From contig CALNXK010000181.1 of assembly GCA_942486035.1 (NCBI GenBank), positions 905,001 through 969,000 of the forward strand: DNA of 64,000 nt. Direction: 5' to 3'. This document shows positions 35,814-47,060 of the stretch, in pieces. Below the pieces are notes generated by a model. It had not been told where the DNA came from and made no database searches. It saw nothing but the letters and a program-made list of their open reading frames with translations. Numbering within the stretch: the first letter of the stretch is position 1; each line of letters opens with the position of its first letter. This DNA comes from Porites lobata. Its lineage: Eukaryota > Cnidaria > Anthozoa > Scleractinia > Poritidae. The translations under genes were made by a program, and so were the position numbers.

Positions 35814-38800
35814 TTAATTTAGTTTGGGCTTTTTTCTGCAAGGTAATTTGGCATCAGTAATCTGTTCCCATGCTCTTTCTTTCTCCTTTCTACCTCTTGT
35901 GTTTCCACTTTGACATGAAATTGACCTTTGAATTCTTATGGCGTCACTATTGTAACCAAATGTATGAATATCTGGATTGTCACTTCGCCTTCGCAGTTGA
36001 CGCTGCTTTCCAAAGTATTCCTCCAGTGGGTCTTGACAGAAACGCTCTGTCAGCACATACTCCATTCCTTCTTGAAGTAAGAACTTGGTAGCTTCAATGG
36101 CTGAGAAAACTGTTAGTTTGAAGCCCTCATATGTCTGCCAGGAAAGAAACATGCGGGCTCGTGCATTTTGGGTGAAATTTCCTGCTCTGTTCTCAGTGCT
36201 TTCTTTCCACAGTCTGAGGTAGTCCAAGAAGTCCATCAAAAATTGAAATCTGTGTGAAAGGAAAAATGAAAGAACAGTGGAGATATTTCCATAGGAAAAC
36301 AGGGAAACCAACTCACAAACTGTGAAGCACAAGGGGATAAAAGTACACAAATCAAAAAACCACACCCTGTTAAATTTCATGTTGCTAGTAAATAGTACTA
36401 GTTGGTGCTATTAGTGGTATCCAGTCACTGTTATTAGTAAATTGTACTCAAGTACAGAATTCTATGTTTCAAATCCCTTGAATGGTTTATCTTGCATTTG
36501 CAACTCTTTAACTCAAGAAAAGAAATCATTCGAAACTATAAACAATATTTGCCTTGTTGGTGATCAGTAGATAATAAAAATGATTGTCATGCTTTTGTGG
36601 TTCACTAAAAAACATTTTAAACAAATGATGCATTTTAAAACCGTCTGTCTGTGCTAAACAATTATTTCTAATTCTTAAAATTTATAAGGCATACCTTCTA
36701 TCATTAACTGATGTGTAGGGAGCAAGGTATGGCTTGCGCTTTCTCACATGCTCTGTCCTGCTTCGAACCTTCAGGCAATCGAAGAAGCTGTCTACCATTT
36801 CACAGAGTTTCGCTGTAGCTGCTGTCTCAGGGGGGCCAAATGCCTTAAGCACGGCTGCTACGGATGCACTCAGCACCTGTGCAGCAAGATTCACCCGCAT
36901 TACTGAATAGGCATTCAGGTTCACATGCTCATACGTCAATTTTGGAAGTAATTTGAGTCCACTATCCATGTCTTGGTAGAAGATCTCTGTGATATGTTGC
37001 CACAGAATATACTGTCCATCGTTCCACATGTACCTTGTACATGATCCAGACCCCGAGCTCTTTAGGCAGTTCCTTGTGGTCTTGACAAGGTGTGGTGCAT
37101 CAGAAAAAAAGTATATGTAGCGATGCGGTGCATACAAGTTTGCTGTGCGGAAGCAAACGTCACTTACAGCATCCCCATCCAGTGGCTTGTGGAGACGATA
37201 AAATCTCCTGTTTGGGGAAGCCCCATCAGAAGTGGCCGCGATGACCCACAAGTTGCAAGTAGTCTCTAAAATACACACCGCCTCCCAGAATAGAGGCATC
37301 AGCTGAGCTGCAGTGATGCCTGTAGTAGCAAAGTGAGCTAACCCAAACTTGAGTTCAGTGCACACTCCACGTACTAGAAATGCGAGAGCATGTGTTGCAA
37401 TCATGTCTACTTTCTCTATCACCGCAAAGTTCAAATCGGGGTCACCCAGATCTGTGAAGCCAATCAGCTCTCCAGTTGTCTTGTCTAGTACAAGGTTTGC
37501 CATCACTTTCATTTCATCAAACAAAAGAATGACATAACGCTGCACATCAAAGTAAGTGTTTGTCTCTTCCTTAAGAACATCTATTACTCCTCTCTGAAAA
37601 CCCCTTTCTGGTTTTATGGCATTGCGGTAGTCTTTTAGTCGTCTTTGACTTGGAAGCACCAACACTCCGCTATTTCTGAGTTCCTCATAACATGAAGGAG
37701 ATTTAGCTGCCAAAGAGAGACAAAACGAATAATCATGGGATGAAAACGCGTCTCCCGTGCTGCTTTTTGAGAACAGCTTTTTTTGCTCCTGCCAAAATAG
37801 ACTCATAAATGGAGTGATGTTTTGGGCTGAACCAAGAATTCTACTGAAGTCATCACTAAGTTCATGATCTATTTCAATATTGGACTTTTTTAATTCTGCC
37901 TGCATGTCAGTCAACTGCCGTTCAAGCTCAGCACACCTCAGTCTTTGCCCCTGTAAAGTTAACTTTATGCGCTCTGGGTCTGTCTTGGAAACAGGTGCTT
38001 TAACATGTCCTGGTTTTGCTGATCGACTTTCTTTTCCTTTCCTTGCATTTTCGACAGAGCTTACAAATTCATCACATTCATTGCAGATATCAACTTGCTG
38101 GTTCAACAGCAGACACCCTTTGGCTCTCCAAAATCCCTTATGTGGGAACTGCTGCTCCTCTTCTTCTTCCCCAAGTGAATCATGAATTACTGGTATGACA
38201 TGATGAAACATTTTGCCACTAAGTTCCAAAGTTGAAACTCCATCACACAATCTGTACCCCTCCAGTTCCTTAATTAAGTTGGACACAGTAACATTTTCCA
38301 CTGTTCGACAATACTCGAGGTATATAGGGTGATCTTCTGGTAAATATGAACCAAAAACCTTCACAGTAAAGCCAAGACTGTCATCCACAACAATTTCCAA
38401 CTGTGGAAGCACGTATGGATCCAACCTTTTCTTCAGCAATATTCTGTCCTCCTTGATCTTCATTTTCCAATTTTTAAGACTTTTTAGGCTTTTAACTCTC
38501 TGACAAAGTTCGTTAAATCCCTTATAATAACGGTTTGGAAGAGGCTCCTTGTTATCTTTTACAATCGATCGTTCCGGACGTGGTGTAGGCTTGCGGCTTT
38601 CATGACTTTTCTTTGGCAAGTTTAGCGTCGGTAAAGCACCAAATCTGGGCTTCTTTTTGGTCATTTTCTCTGAGTGAACTATGAGAGAAAGGTTAAAATT
38701 GTCACATTTCGAAATAGTTAAACAAAAACTATGTCCGCTTTCAGAAAGAACTTCAGACAGCAGATCAAAGCACCGGTCAAGAGCTGTCAAGAAATATGCG

Positions 38801-39078
38801 AAAAACACAAATAAAACTCACACAATCAAAGGAATAAGTATACTTACATATTTCGATATCTTCAGGCTAAAATGCCTCTCACAAGTATAAATTCTGTCGT
38901 TCTTTAACTGGTCCCTGAAATTCTGATCCATTTCTCTGGTCTTTTTTATCTCGCCAAGCCATTCGTCTCGCCATTTTCCATGTGCTTCGTCCTTTGCTAA
39001 AGGTAGCTTCCAAATACCCATTCCCTTAGTCCTTCTACACGAACCACAGCCAAAGACGGAACAGTTGACCCCCGGCAT
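35814..39078 (-). CDS. P-element transposase with THAP domain
   Basis: Exon 1 (39078-38848) encodes a THAP zinc finger: CSVFGCGSCRR, IWKLP, W and CERHF. Exon 2 (acceptor near 38679; Met at 38664; donor AGAAG|GTATGC at 36694) carries basic, coiled-coil and the RNase H-like catalytic region: LLFDEMKVMANL (first Asp), SDGASPNRRF and FFSDAPHLVKTTRN. Exon 3 (36249-35814) joins in frame and has RFCQDPLEEYFGKQRQLRRR and SDNPDIHTFGYN, typical P-element C-terminal motifs, ending PKLN. It cuts and joins DNA at the element ends in the nucleus. No stops. Oddity: exon 1 ends in phase 0 but exon 2 needs one extra base, so a further small exon or separate start at 38664 is needed. Confidence 0.9.
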
Positions 39079-39289
39079 AACATAAATATATATTTATTGC
39101 ACAATAATAAGTATATAGTGCTTAAACACCCGGAGAAAACTAACGAATAGCGCACTAATAACAACGAGAGCTCTCGATCGATGATTTTGTGTGCACTTTC
39201 GCGATCACGTGACAATGCAAAAATCATAACAAAGACATCGCTCTTTGAAGCTCGCCAACTTTCATAACCAGTCCCCTCTACTAACTATG

Positions 39290-39296
39290 AGCTAAA
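39290..39296. repeat. P-element target duplication, right
   Basis: AGCTAAA, matching 33663-33669. Confidence 0.85.
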
Positions 39297-39686
39297 TGCC
39301 TTGTAACAGCCCTAGGATTTAAATAAGCAGTAGGTAAGTTATTTGAAAAAAAGGGATGTACCCAATCTTGGCCCCCTCCCTCAGTTCTCAGGGGGTTCAT
39401 TAAGGTTTTGAGCAGGAGGGCAACTGAGTTTGACACCCAGGCAAATAATTGGCAAGGCCCGGAGTGCCTTGCCTCCCTAAGGGGGTCCAGGGGCATGCTT
39501 CCCCGAAAAATTTTGAAATTCTATAGTCGCAGGGATGTGTTTTCCTGCATTTTGAAGCTGCAGACAATTTCAGCAACCAAAAAAAAGATAACTTTTCTAA
39601 AGAATTTAATCATGATTTGATACCAATACCCACCACACAAATTGGACTTTTTGGTTCTCTTTTAATAGCTCTGATTATAATAATCT

Positions 39687-41420
39687 TCACTCAAAGTCAC
39701 TCTCAGCATCTGAGCCGTAATCAGAGTCAGGGTCAGAGTCTACATCTGGAAGGTCCAGTTGTTTAGAAACCCACTCAACTTCTTCGATCACAGGCTCAGC
39801 TTCAACATCATCTGTTTGAATCTCAGCATCTCTAAGAGTGACAATCTGGGTTTCTTGTCCTGTAGAATGCGAAGACTCAGCCAGATTTGCCTGCTCTACA
39901 ATCTTGCGAGCATACTTGACCTTTCGTCTGGGCTTGCTTTGCCATTTGGTGATTGCAGCAAAGTACCAACCTCAGGCCCATTGACGTGGATTTGCATCAG
40001 GGCACTCAGCAAGTCATTCTTTATCCTACTCCTTAACCTGCTCTTGATTAATTTGAGAGCACTGGCACCTCTCTCTGGCCACGCTTTGGACACAGGTATA
40101 GCGACTATGGACTCTGCTACTTTGGCCAAGAGCGGAAAATTGCGAGGAGAGAGGTTGTTCATGGTCAAGAGTCGCTGTAGACACCAGTCAGTTGAGTTTA
40201 TCACAGGGCTGACCTTAGAGTGGCTTGGTTGCTGGATTTCTTGAGGGATCTCATGTCGCCGCTGTATCAGCTCATATTTAAAAACCCTCCATTCGTCCTT
40301 CAGCTGCTGCTGGTCTTATTCACTGGAAAAGTAGTGCTTTGCAAGTTGTTCGACTTGTTTGCTACCATACTCAAGAAATCCAGGCTACCCTCGTTCAGGA
40401 ATTTTTCCAGGATCAAAAATGGCAAAGGCTGATGGTAGGGGAACAGCATCGAGGAATCTTTCTGTGATGTTGTCCTTTACTGACTGGACGTACTTTCTCA
40501 AGAAATTTCTAAGGTACAATTCGCTGGCTTCAGACGTCAGGTCGGCGAGGTGTAGTCTTCCTTCTTCCCTCAGGGATGCAGCAAAGTCAGATACTGCACA
40601 ACCTTTCTGAGCTATCTGATCAAGGTCATCAGTTGCTTTCTGGATGACTGGTTCCACGTGTGCAAAAGACACTTTACCGTGTTGAAAGGCACAATTGAGT
40701 TTATTCAGCACAGGTAAGATTTGCTTCATTATAGCAACAACTCCAATGAATTTCACATGGTGCATCTTTTGCAGAAGACCTGCAGCAAGAGCATCAGTTT
40801 CTCCAGTTTCTTAAATGTCTGCATTAGGGGTAGGTAGTCATTAAACACACCCTCGATGGCCTTGGAAAGAGATAACCATCGCGTACGTGTTGCCTTAGCT
40901 AGACGCTTTTGACACGCCTTTTGGGCTTTCACAGATGGCTCTTGAAGCTGCTTCACAGACAGCTGACACTTGAAGTAGATGGCGAGGCGCTTAGGAGAAT
41001 TATCAAAAAACTTCCAGGTTTGGATAAGCCACCTTTCCACTTCTTTGATGTACCCAATTTCTTCATTGGTGTCACAGCAGGCTAGAGAGAGCTTGTGGCA
41101 AATGCAGTGAACACTAACCAGACTTCTGTTCAGCTCTTTCAGTTTAGCTGCCACTCCGTTTCGTTTTCCCACCATGACAGATGCCCCGTCAGAACAAAAC
41201 CCTAATAGCTGATCGACTGACACTCTACATTCAGTAAGCTCATCCAAAACATTCTTTGTAATGGTGGCTGCATCGGCAGAATCAGATGACTCCAGTAGAT
41301 TTCACACACCCGGGAATTTGGTTTCAGTTCCTTTTCACTCACTGTCCCAATACTGTACAAACATAACCAACTGCTCTAGGACTGCAATGTCTGTAACCTT
41401 GTCAATCATTAACACGGGAC
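39687..41420 (-). pseudogene. hAT transposase, ZNF862-like group, broken
   Basis: Minus-strand reading: a short region with stops near 41330, then LLGFCSDGASVMVGKRNGV, HCICHKLSLAC and RTRWLSL (41247-40753), a frameshift near 40760, a helical stretch to 40385, another break, then the C-terminal dimerisation region (LAKVAESIVAIPVSKAWPER, SALKLIKSRLRS) and an acidic Ser/Asp tail ending at 39687. The SDGA box and the Cys/His/Trp features match hAT transposases related to ZNF862/KIAA1586-like genes. The N-terminal zinc finger and first catalytic Asp region are missing. Not functional. Confidence 0.8.
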
Positions 41421-41439
41421 GAAAAAACGGATTTACCGA

Positions 41440-41850
41440 ACGTCCAAGGTGAAGTCAAACGGGCGATAAAGGCCACCTTTGCACACCTTTGTACAACTTT
41501 GACGCGCAACAAATGTTTACCTTTGCTCGCGGTCAAAGGTGAGTCTTCAGGCGATAAAGGCCGTTTTTGTCACGCCTTTAACCCCTACCTTTGACGCGCG
41601 TTTAAGGTTTATTTCATTAGCATTTGTACCCTTATCAAAGGCGTCGTCAAATATGTCTGAGATTCAGGCCAAAGGTGTGACTACAGCGTGGTAAAGTTAT
41701 GTCTGTGATTAAAGTCAAAGGCTTTTAAAAAGTGTCATCAAATGTGTCTGAGCCTTAGGTCAAATGTGTGACAAAGTTGTCGTCAAATGCGTCTGAGATT
41801 TAAGTCAAAGGTTTAATAAAGGGGTTGCCAAATGTGTTTGGTTTTTTTCC
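41440..41850. repeat. degenerate minisatellite, about 65-bp period
   Basis: Recurrent blocks (GTCAAATGTGTCTGAG, AAGTCAAAGG, ACCTTTG) at roughly 60-70 base spacing. Heavily diverged. Confidence 0.6.
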
Positions 41851-43512
41851 TCCCCTCCCATCGCGCCTCTCGCTCGTCTCGCGCTTCACGTGAATTCCGC
41901 GTTCGCCTCGCGCTTCGCACGAATGCTGCGTTAATGCTTCGCTAGTCATAAGCACTTGATATACAGGCTAGAATCCAACTTGAGATTTCAATCAAATTCA
42001 ATTGCGACCTGGATACCGTTTAAAAAGATGGACAGATAAGAGACTGAGTTCTTAATCTTGTACTTTATTGTCCTAAAGCCTCATTAGATGATTAGAAAGC
42101 TGAATAATTCCGATTAAAACTCAAACGCATAAAAATGATTTTTTAAAACCTTTTCACGATTTATTGTCTAAAGTACTCATTGTAGTCTGTCAATGGACAA
42201 TCATAATGACTGCCGCAAATTTTTGAAGTGCTATAAATGTTCCAGATACATGCTGTTGTCACGGACGGCAACCTGCAAAATAGTTTAAAACACTTCTTTC
42301 ACGCAAGCCAGTGCAAAAATCATGGTAAGTAAGAAATGTTCTTTATCAGGAGCCCATCTGTCTTGATGTTATCTTTGCGAAGATTTTCATTCTAGAGTGC
42401 TTTTGATTCTTGGTGTAAGTGAAAGACAAACGCCATGTATCTAACTTCAATCTTCCTCTGTTGTGTGTTTCGTTCCACTGGAGACTTATCACTTTGCCTT
42501 ATTTCTTTTATCTGTGAAATAATTGTAAAAGAATATAGCAATTTGAGATAAAAAATTCAGTCGTAGTGTTTCAAATAAATTTTTCGGCCCCACTCCCTTT
42601 TTACTATCGCTCCTTTCCTGCAGAAAATTCCCCTTTCTCTTTACCTTTATCAAAACTTAAAGACCCGGTTAAAAATGTGGAGCCAACCTAATGCTTCTGA
42701 ATGGGAACATTACATTTCGTGGACATGCATTGTCATTAAGTTGGTCATTTGTGAAATCTGGCGTTTGAATCGAGCCTTATTATCACTTAATTAATTCCAG
42801 GAAAATTCATTGAAAATTTCCCTCCATGCCCATGGTTTTCTCTTATCTAGAAATTAATATCGTTTCTCAAGATACGTGATATTGTCTTACTTTAAATTAT
42901 GTTTTCCAATTTAGAATTTTTTATTTCTGAAATCAGTGTGTAAACTTTTCTTTCATTTAAGTTGGCTTTTCTTCATAAATTTTTCTCTCTTTCTTCATTC
43001 GTTGTCTCTAAATTTGTTCAATCTTTTCAAATGTAAGATCTGCACGTGAATGAAGCTGAAGATCCCTTCAATGCCCAACCCCCCTTGCTTCCTTCAGTGT
43101 CGACAATCCCAGAAGAATCTGATTTCCTTGATGCTTGTTTTTCACATGACGTCACCAAAATTCAAACTAAGAAACTATCGCTTCTTCTGAGTTTCTACTT
43201 TCATGTGTAACTAGAGCAACTTAAAACCTTTAAAAACCTTAAAACCGTTTAAAGGTTTTCTTTGTTTTGCGATACAGGACGCTTGAATTTCCAGACTTTT
43301 GCATGACGTGGCATTTAGCTCATAACTGGAGAACATAATAAGAGGGAGAGGAATGGTTACCCCTCGGAAAAGAGAGGGGGTAGGGCATATTTCAAACATT
43401 TGAATATATCATGGTTGCTTTTAGAGGGTTGCCATGCAAGTCAAATATACATACCCCTATAAGGTCTCCAAAGTGACTTCCTGTTTCCAAGTTGTTACCT
43501 ACCCTGACCCAT
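41851..43512. other. gene-free stretch
   Basis: No supported gene. A 62-codon minus frame at 43211-43399 contains a short internal echo (AAAACC/TTTAAA repeats) and no motif. Confidence 0.35.
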
Positions 43513-43733
43513 CTAACAACTCTGATCTGAACCATCAGTCTCATTTGTCTTTGTGGCTTCCCAATCTAACATCCTAACTATGAAGTCCCTCATGGTCGAA
43601 GTTTTGGCTTGTTCCCTCAATCTCTGCAAAGTTCCTCCCAAACCCAATCTACACAAGAAGAAGAAAGTTGTTGTCTTGTGTTCCCGTCCTCGACAAGACA
43701 CGAATTTAGACATTTTCACATCATAGTCGTGTC
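43513..43733 (-). CDS. candidate terminal exon, unknown gene
   Basis: Acceptor TATTTAACCACTCAG at about 43734, then about 72 codons (VSCRGREHKTTTFF; RLGLGGTLQRLREQA; RDFIVRMLDWEA) to a stop at 43513. The peptide looks protein-like: basic, amphipathic, no low complexity. No upstream exon could be linked, and the next sequence upstream is repeat. Family not recognised. It could be a remnant of a host gene. Confidence 0.35.
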
Positions 43734-43785
43734 CTGAGTGGTTAAATAGAAAACATAATTTTATATTTGCATTGCACGTGAATGT

Positions 43786-44700
43786 TGCTTGACTCAGTGT
43801 GCAAAGAAAGTTGTTTGATAGCTTGGGGACAGTGCATTTTGCTATTGGGCTATTGAATTCTGTTCTTAACTTGGCCAACAGGCAGTAAAGTAGCTGGGAG
43901 AATTCGAATTACTATCAGTCCTGCTCATCCCAAAAATGTTCAGGCTACTTTAACAATGCCTCTTAGCTAGTTACAGCTAGCTACAGCTTGACCAAAAATG
44001 GCAAGCTGTAAAAAGACTCTACCCTGTTTACTGCCAGTTAAATTGACTACTGAGTCTTAGGATGTCACTTGTTCATGTTGTTCATAGTTAAATATTATTT
44101 CAAATCAACTGTTCAAATGTTTTTCATCTAAGTTTTTATTTCTTTTGTCCTGAAATATCTTATTGACAAAGTTATGGTAGTTGGCAAATCCAGGGTGGGG
44201 GGTGTAGTGAGAAATACCTTGGGGTGTTGTGAGAAATACCTTGAAAACTGTGATCCTTTACTGTCTCACAAATATTGCTTTACTCAGCGTGCGAAGGAAG
44301 CTGGTTGGGGATAGTGCTTTTTTTCAGGCTATTCAGTTTTGTTCGTAACTTGGCCAACGGACAGTGAAACTGTTAGGGGAATTCAAATTGCAAAAAAATT
44401 TCTGCCAGTCCTGCTCATCAAAAATTTAACAGGCTACTTAAAAATGACTCTGGCTAGTACAAGATAGATACAGCTTGTCTAAATGGCAAGCTGTAAAAAA
44501 CTTGACTTCCCTTGCACCCTGTTTACTGCCAGTTAAAATGACTACTCGACCAGTCTTAAGATGTCACTTGCTCATAATAATTTGTTGTTCTTAATAAAAT
44601 ATTTGCTCAATTCAACAGTTCAGTTTTGTAATATTTTGTTAACAGAAGTTACAGTAGTTGCCAAATCCAGGTGGATGTAGTGAGAAATGCCTCCAAAAGT
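43786..44700. repeat. tandem duplication, about 480-bp period
   Basis: 43786-44260 and 44262-44700 share ordered blocks: TACTCAGCGTGC-like start, CTTGGCCAAC, GAATTCGAATTA/GAATTCAAATTG, GACTACTGAGTCTTA, GATGTCACTTG, and GTAGTTGCCAAATCCAGG. Copies are diverged. A related block lies at 28390. Confidence 0.75.
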
Positions 44701-44853
44701 GAGATCATGAACTTGTTGTCTACTCTGTAACCACCCATTGCCCTTCAAATGTGAGCAAAACTTAAAATGGATTTCGACGCAACAGCATCCTCCTGACTTT
44801 GCAGGGTGTGAATTCCAGAACGACGTGTCTCCGTGAACCATTTTAGGCTTGAT

Positions 44854-45093
44854 TTACGGAGATACTCCTTCCAAACCAAATCTGTCCTCTTTGGCCCAGA
44901 ACTTTGACTCATCACCTTCCTCAGGATACACAGGGACTGTCACAGTTTTCGGGGGAGGACCATCAAAGTCAATGGGAAAGTAGAAAGATGGGTTGTCTTT
45001 GCTCGCTGGTTCAGGATGGAGAAGACACTTCCTCTTTAACTGACTTGCAAATTGTACAGTATCACTGCGATACTGATAGGGTACAAGCTGCAC
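44854..45093 (-). CDS. unrecognised open frame
   Basis: About 79 codons; the non-duplicated part (after about 45040) reads LHPEPASKDNPSFYFPIDFD and ESKFWAKEDRFGLEGVSP, protein-like with many Pro and aromatic residues. It begins inside the duplicated segment, so the start is uncertain. No matching exon seen. Possibly an exon or old element fragment. Confidence 0.25.
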   Translation of the reverse strand: MQLVPYQYRSDTVQFASQLKRKCLLHPEPASKDNPSFYFPIDFDGPPPKTVTVPVYPEEGDESKFWAKEDRFGLEGVSP

Positions 45094-45130
45094 AGTTTCA
45101 GTCCATGGATGCTTTTACAAAAAAAAGAGA

Positions 45131-46186
45131 AAGAAATTAAGGAAATGTCCATGGCAAGCCGTAAGGACGGCAAATATGTACACATATCTACTACAGAGGA
45201 TCGTAATAAAATCAAAGCTTTAGCTTCAGAACTAAAAGAACAATACGATTACCTTATGTCAAAACCTGATAGTGACATAGAGAATAAAAATTGTGAAAAG
45301 TACTCTCAAGTGTCTGTTAAAGGTGTGAACAACACCGCGGGTGGATCAAACATAATTAAAGGGAAATCATTCTTTAGAAAAATACAAAGGAAAACTGCTA
45401 CACGCAAAGAAAGGAGGAAAAAGTCTTGCAAGAAAAAAGTCAGTTCTCAAAACACTAAAAGGCAATAATATATTGAGAACCTCTCAAACAGAACATTAAC
45501 TGACGCACAAATTAGTTTAATCTCTCGAGGTCTCAAATCTATACCAGTCAACAAATAAGTAATCAGAAACAAAATACGATGACAGTTGCTACGAGATTTC
45601 GAAAATTTGCAAGTCGAATGTGCCTTAAATATATGTTCCACAGAAAAAAATGGGACGTTCACCCTTTCTACGTTAAGTGTGACTGGAACACACCGGTTCA
45701 ACCATCAGTAGCCTTCGAGAGCTATCTGGAAGAAGTTAAATCACAACTCGCGGGGATGAAAATAACAAAGCCAAAAAATAACTTGTCATGCAAGGAACAC
45801 GAAGCATTAACAGAATTAAAGCAAAACAAAGACATCAACCTTAAAAAAGCGGACAAGGGAAGCACTACAGTCGTCATGAACAAAACTGACAAAATAGGAG
45901 AGGGTCAAATACAAATCGACGACAAACATAACTACAGACCTCTCTCTGACCCCATGGTGAAAGAAACGCACAGCAAGGTTTTGTGCCTAATTACGGATCT
46001 TACCGTGAAAAAGTTATTGATGGCATGACAAGAAAATGGCTATCTCAAATGCCTAAACCACCTAGGACACCAGAGTTCTACTCTCTAACGAAATTTCAAA
46101 AGCCAACCATTACAGGGGGACCAATTATCTCCAGCTGTGATGGTCCAACAGAAGGAATTTCCTCTTTTGTTGATACATTACTTTAA
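45131..46186 (+). pseudogene. Penelope-like element RT fragment
   Basis: The region 45131-45468 is a basic leader (KQRKT-like, KERRKKSCKKK). Then NLSNRTLTDAQISLISRGLK, the typical N-terminal block of Penelope-like reverse transcriptases, and, after a frameshift, NLSCKEHEALTELKQNKDIN, KKADKGSTTVVMNKTD and NYRPLSDP. A second frameshift leads to PRTPEFYSLTKFQKP and CDGPTEGISSFVDTLL. Only the RT N-terminal third is present: no palm YADD, thumb or GIY-YIG nuclease. It ends where the GATCGC-rich satellite starts. Confidence 0.8.
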
Positions 46187-46199
46187 CCACCCTTGTAAA

Positions 46200-47060
46200 A
46201 ATTAATCAGCGATCGCACCGCAATGATCGCGGTGCGATTGTGCATATCGACGCGATGATTGTGATCGCAGCGCGATATCAGCGATAGCGATGCAATGGTA
46301 GTAAATCATGCTTGCAATAGCGACGCGATCGCAGCAAAGTTATAGCGACCTCAGCGTGATGATCGTGATTGCAGGAAGATGAACGCGATTGTGGAACAAT
46401 TTTGAAAAGTCGTATCTGCAATCCCAGGGTCAGGATTGCGATCCTGGCGATGAAATCACAATCGCAGCGAAGTTATAATGATCTCAGCCCGATGATCATG
46501 ATCGCAGGAAGAAGAATGCAATCGCGCCGCGATTCGGAAAAATGGTATCCACGATCTCAGGGTCTGGATTACGATCCTGGCGATGAAATGGCGATTGCAG
46601 TGGCATTGTACTTATCGCGGCGTGGTGATTTCAATCACAGCAAAGATAGAGCGATCGAAGTGAGAGCGATCTCAGCGAAATGATCGTAATCGCAGGAAGA
46701 TGATTGCGATCGCGAAGACAGACAGCCTTTATTTTAGCTCGATGATACTAAAAGCTATGCAGCTTATAGGGTGGTGCGATTTTGAAAAATAGTATCTGCG
46801 ATGGCAGCGACATTGTACTTATTGTCGCATGCTCATTGCGATCACCACAAAGATATAGCGATTGCGGCAAAGCTATAGTGATCTCAGGGCGATGATCTTG
46901 ATTGCAGGAAGAAGATTGCTATCGCGGCAATGATCGCGCGCAATTTTGAAAGAGTGTCACGATCGCAGCCGCATTGTACTTATCGCGGTGTGGTCATCGC
47001 GACAATTTGACAATGATCGTGAATGCGTTCCGATTGCGGTGCTATTAGCGCAATAGTTGT
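46200..47060. repeat. GATCGC-rich satellite, copy 1
   Basis: Degenerate tandem blocks of about 125-170 bases containing GCGATCGCAG, GATGATCGTGATCGCAGG, GATCCTGGCGATGAAATC. Nearly every stretch is saturated with GATC, GCGAT or ATCGC in both orientations. Any ORF here is a by-product of the repeat. Confidence 0.85.

Larger units (their letters stand above)
33670..39289. mobile_element. complete two-gene P element, 5,620 bp
   Basis: Ends are 52-bp inverted repeats (33670-33721 and 39238-39289) with one mismatch, starting CATAGTTAGTAGAGGGGACT. Subterminal inverted blocks TTGTCACATGACC and TTGTCACGTGATC lie about 85 bases in at each end. AGCTAAA flanks both sides. Inside are two converging genes: a C2H2 zinc-finger protein on the plus strand from the left end and a THAP-domain P transposase on the minus strand from the right end. 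The near-perfect ends suggest a fairly recent insertion. Confidence 0.93.

Noticed and set aside
37349..38198. Plus-strand ORFs inside the P transposase
   Set aside because: Antisense shadows of the 36695-38664 exon.
46369..46683. 104-codon plus-strand ORF
   Set aside because: Lies wholly inside the GATCGC satellite; the repeat translates into Arg/Asp/Ile-rich peptide and has no homologue pattern.
46200..47060. Bacterial (cyanobacterial HIP1-like GCGATCGC) contamination
   Set aside because: The satellite is degenerate, duplicated in two places and flanked by animal transposon sequence on both sides.
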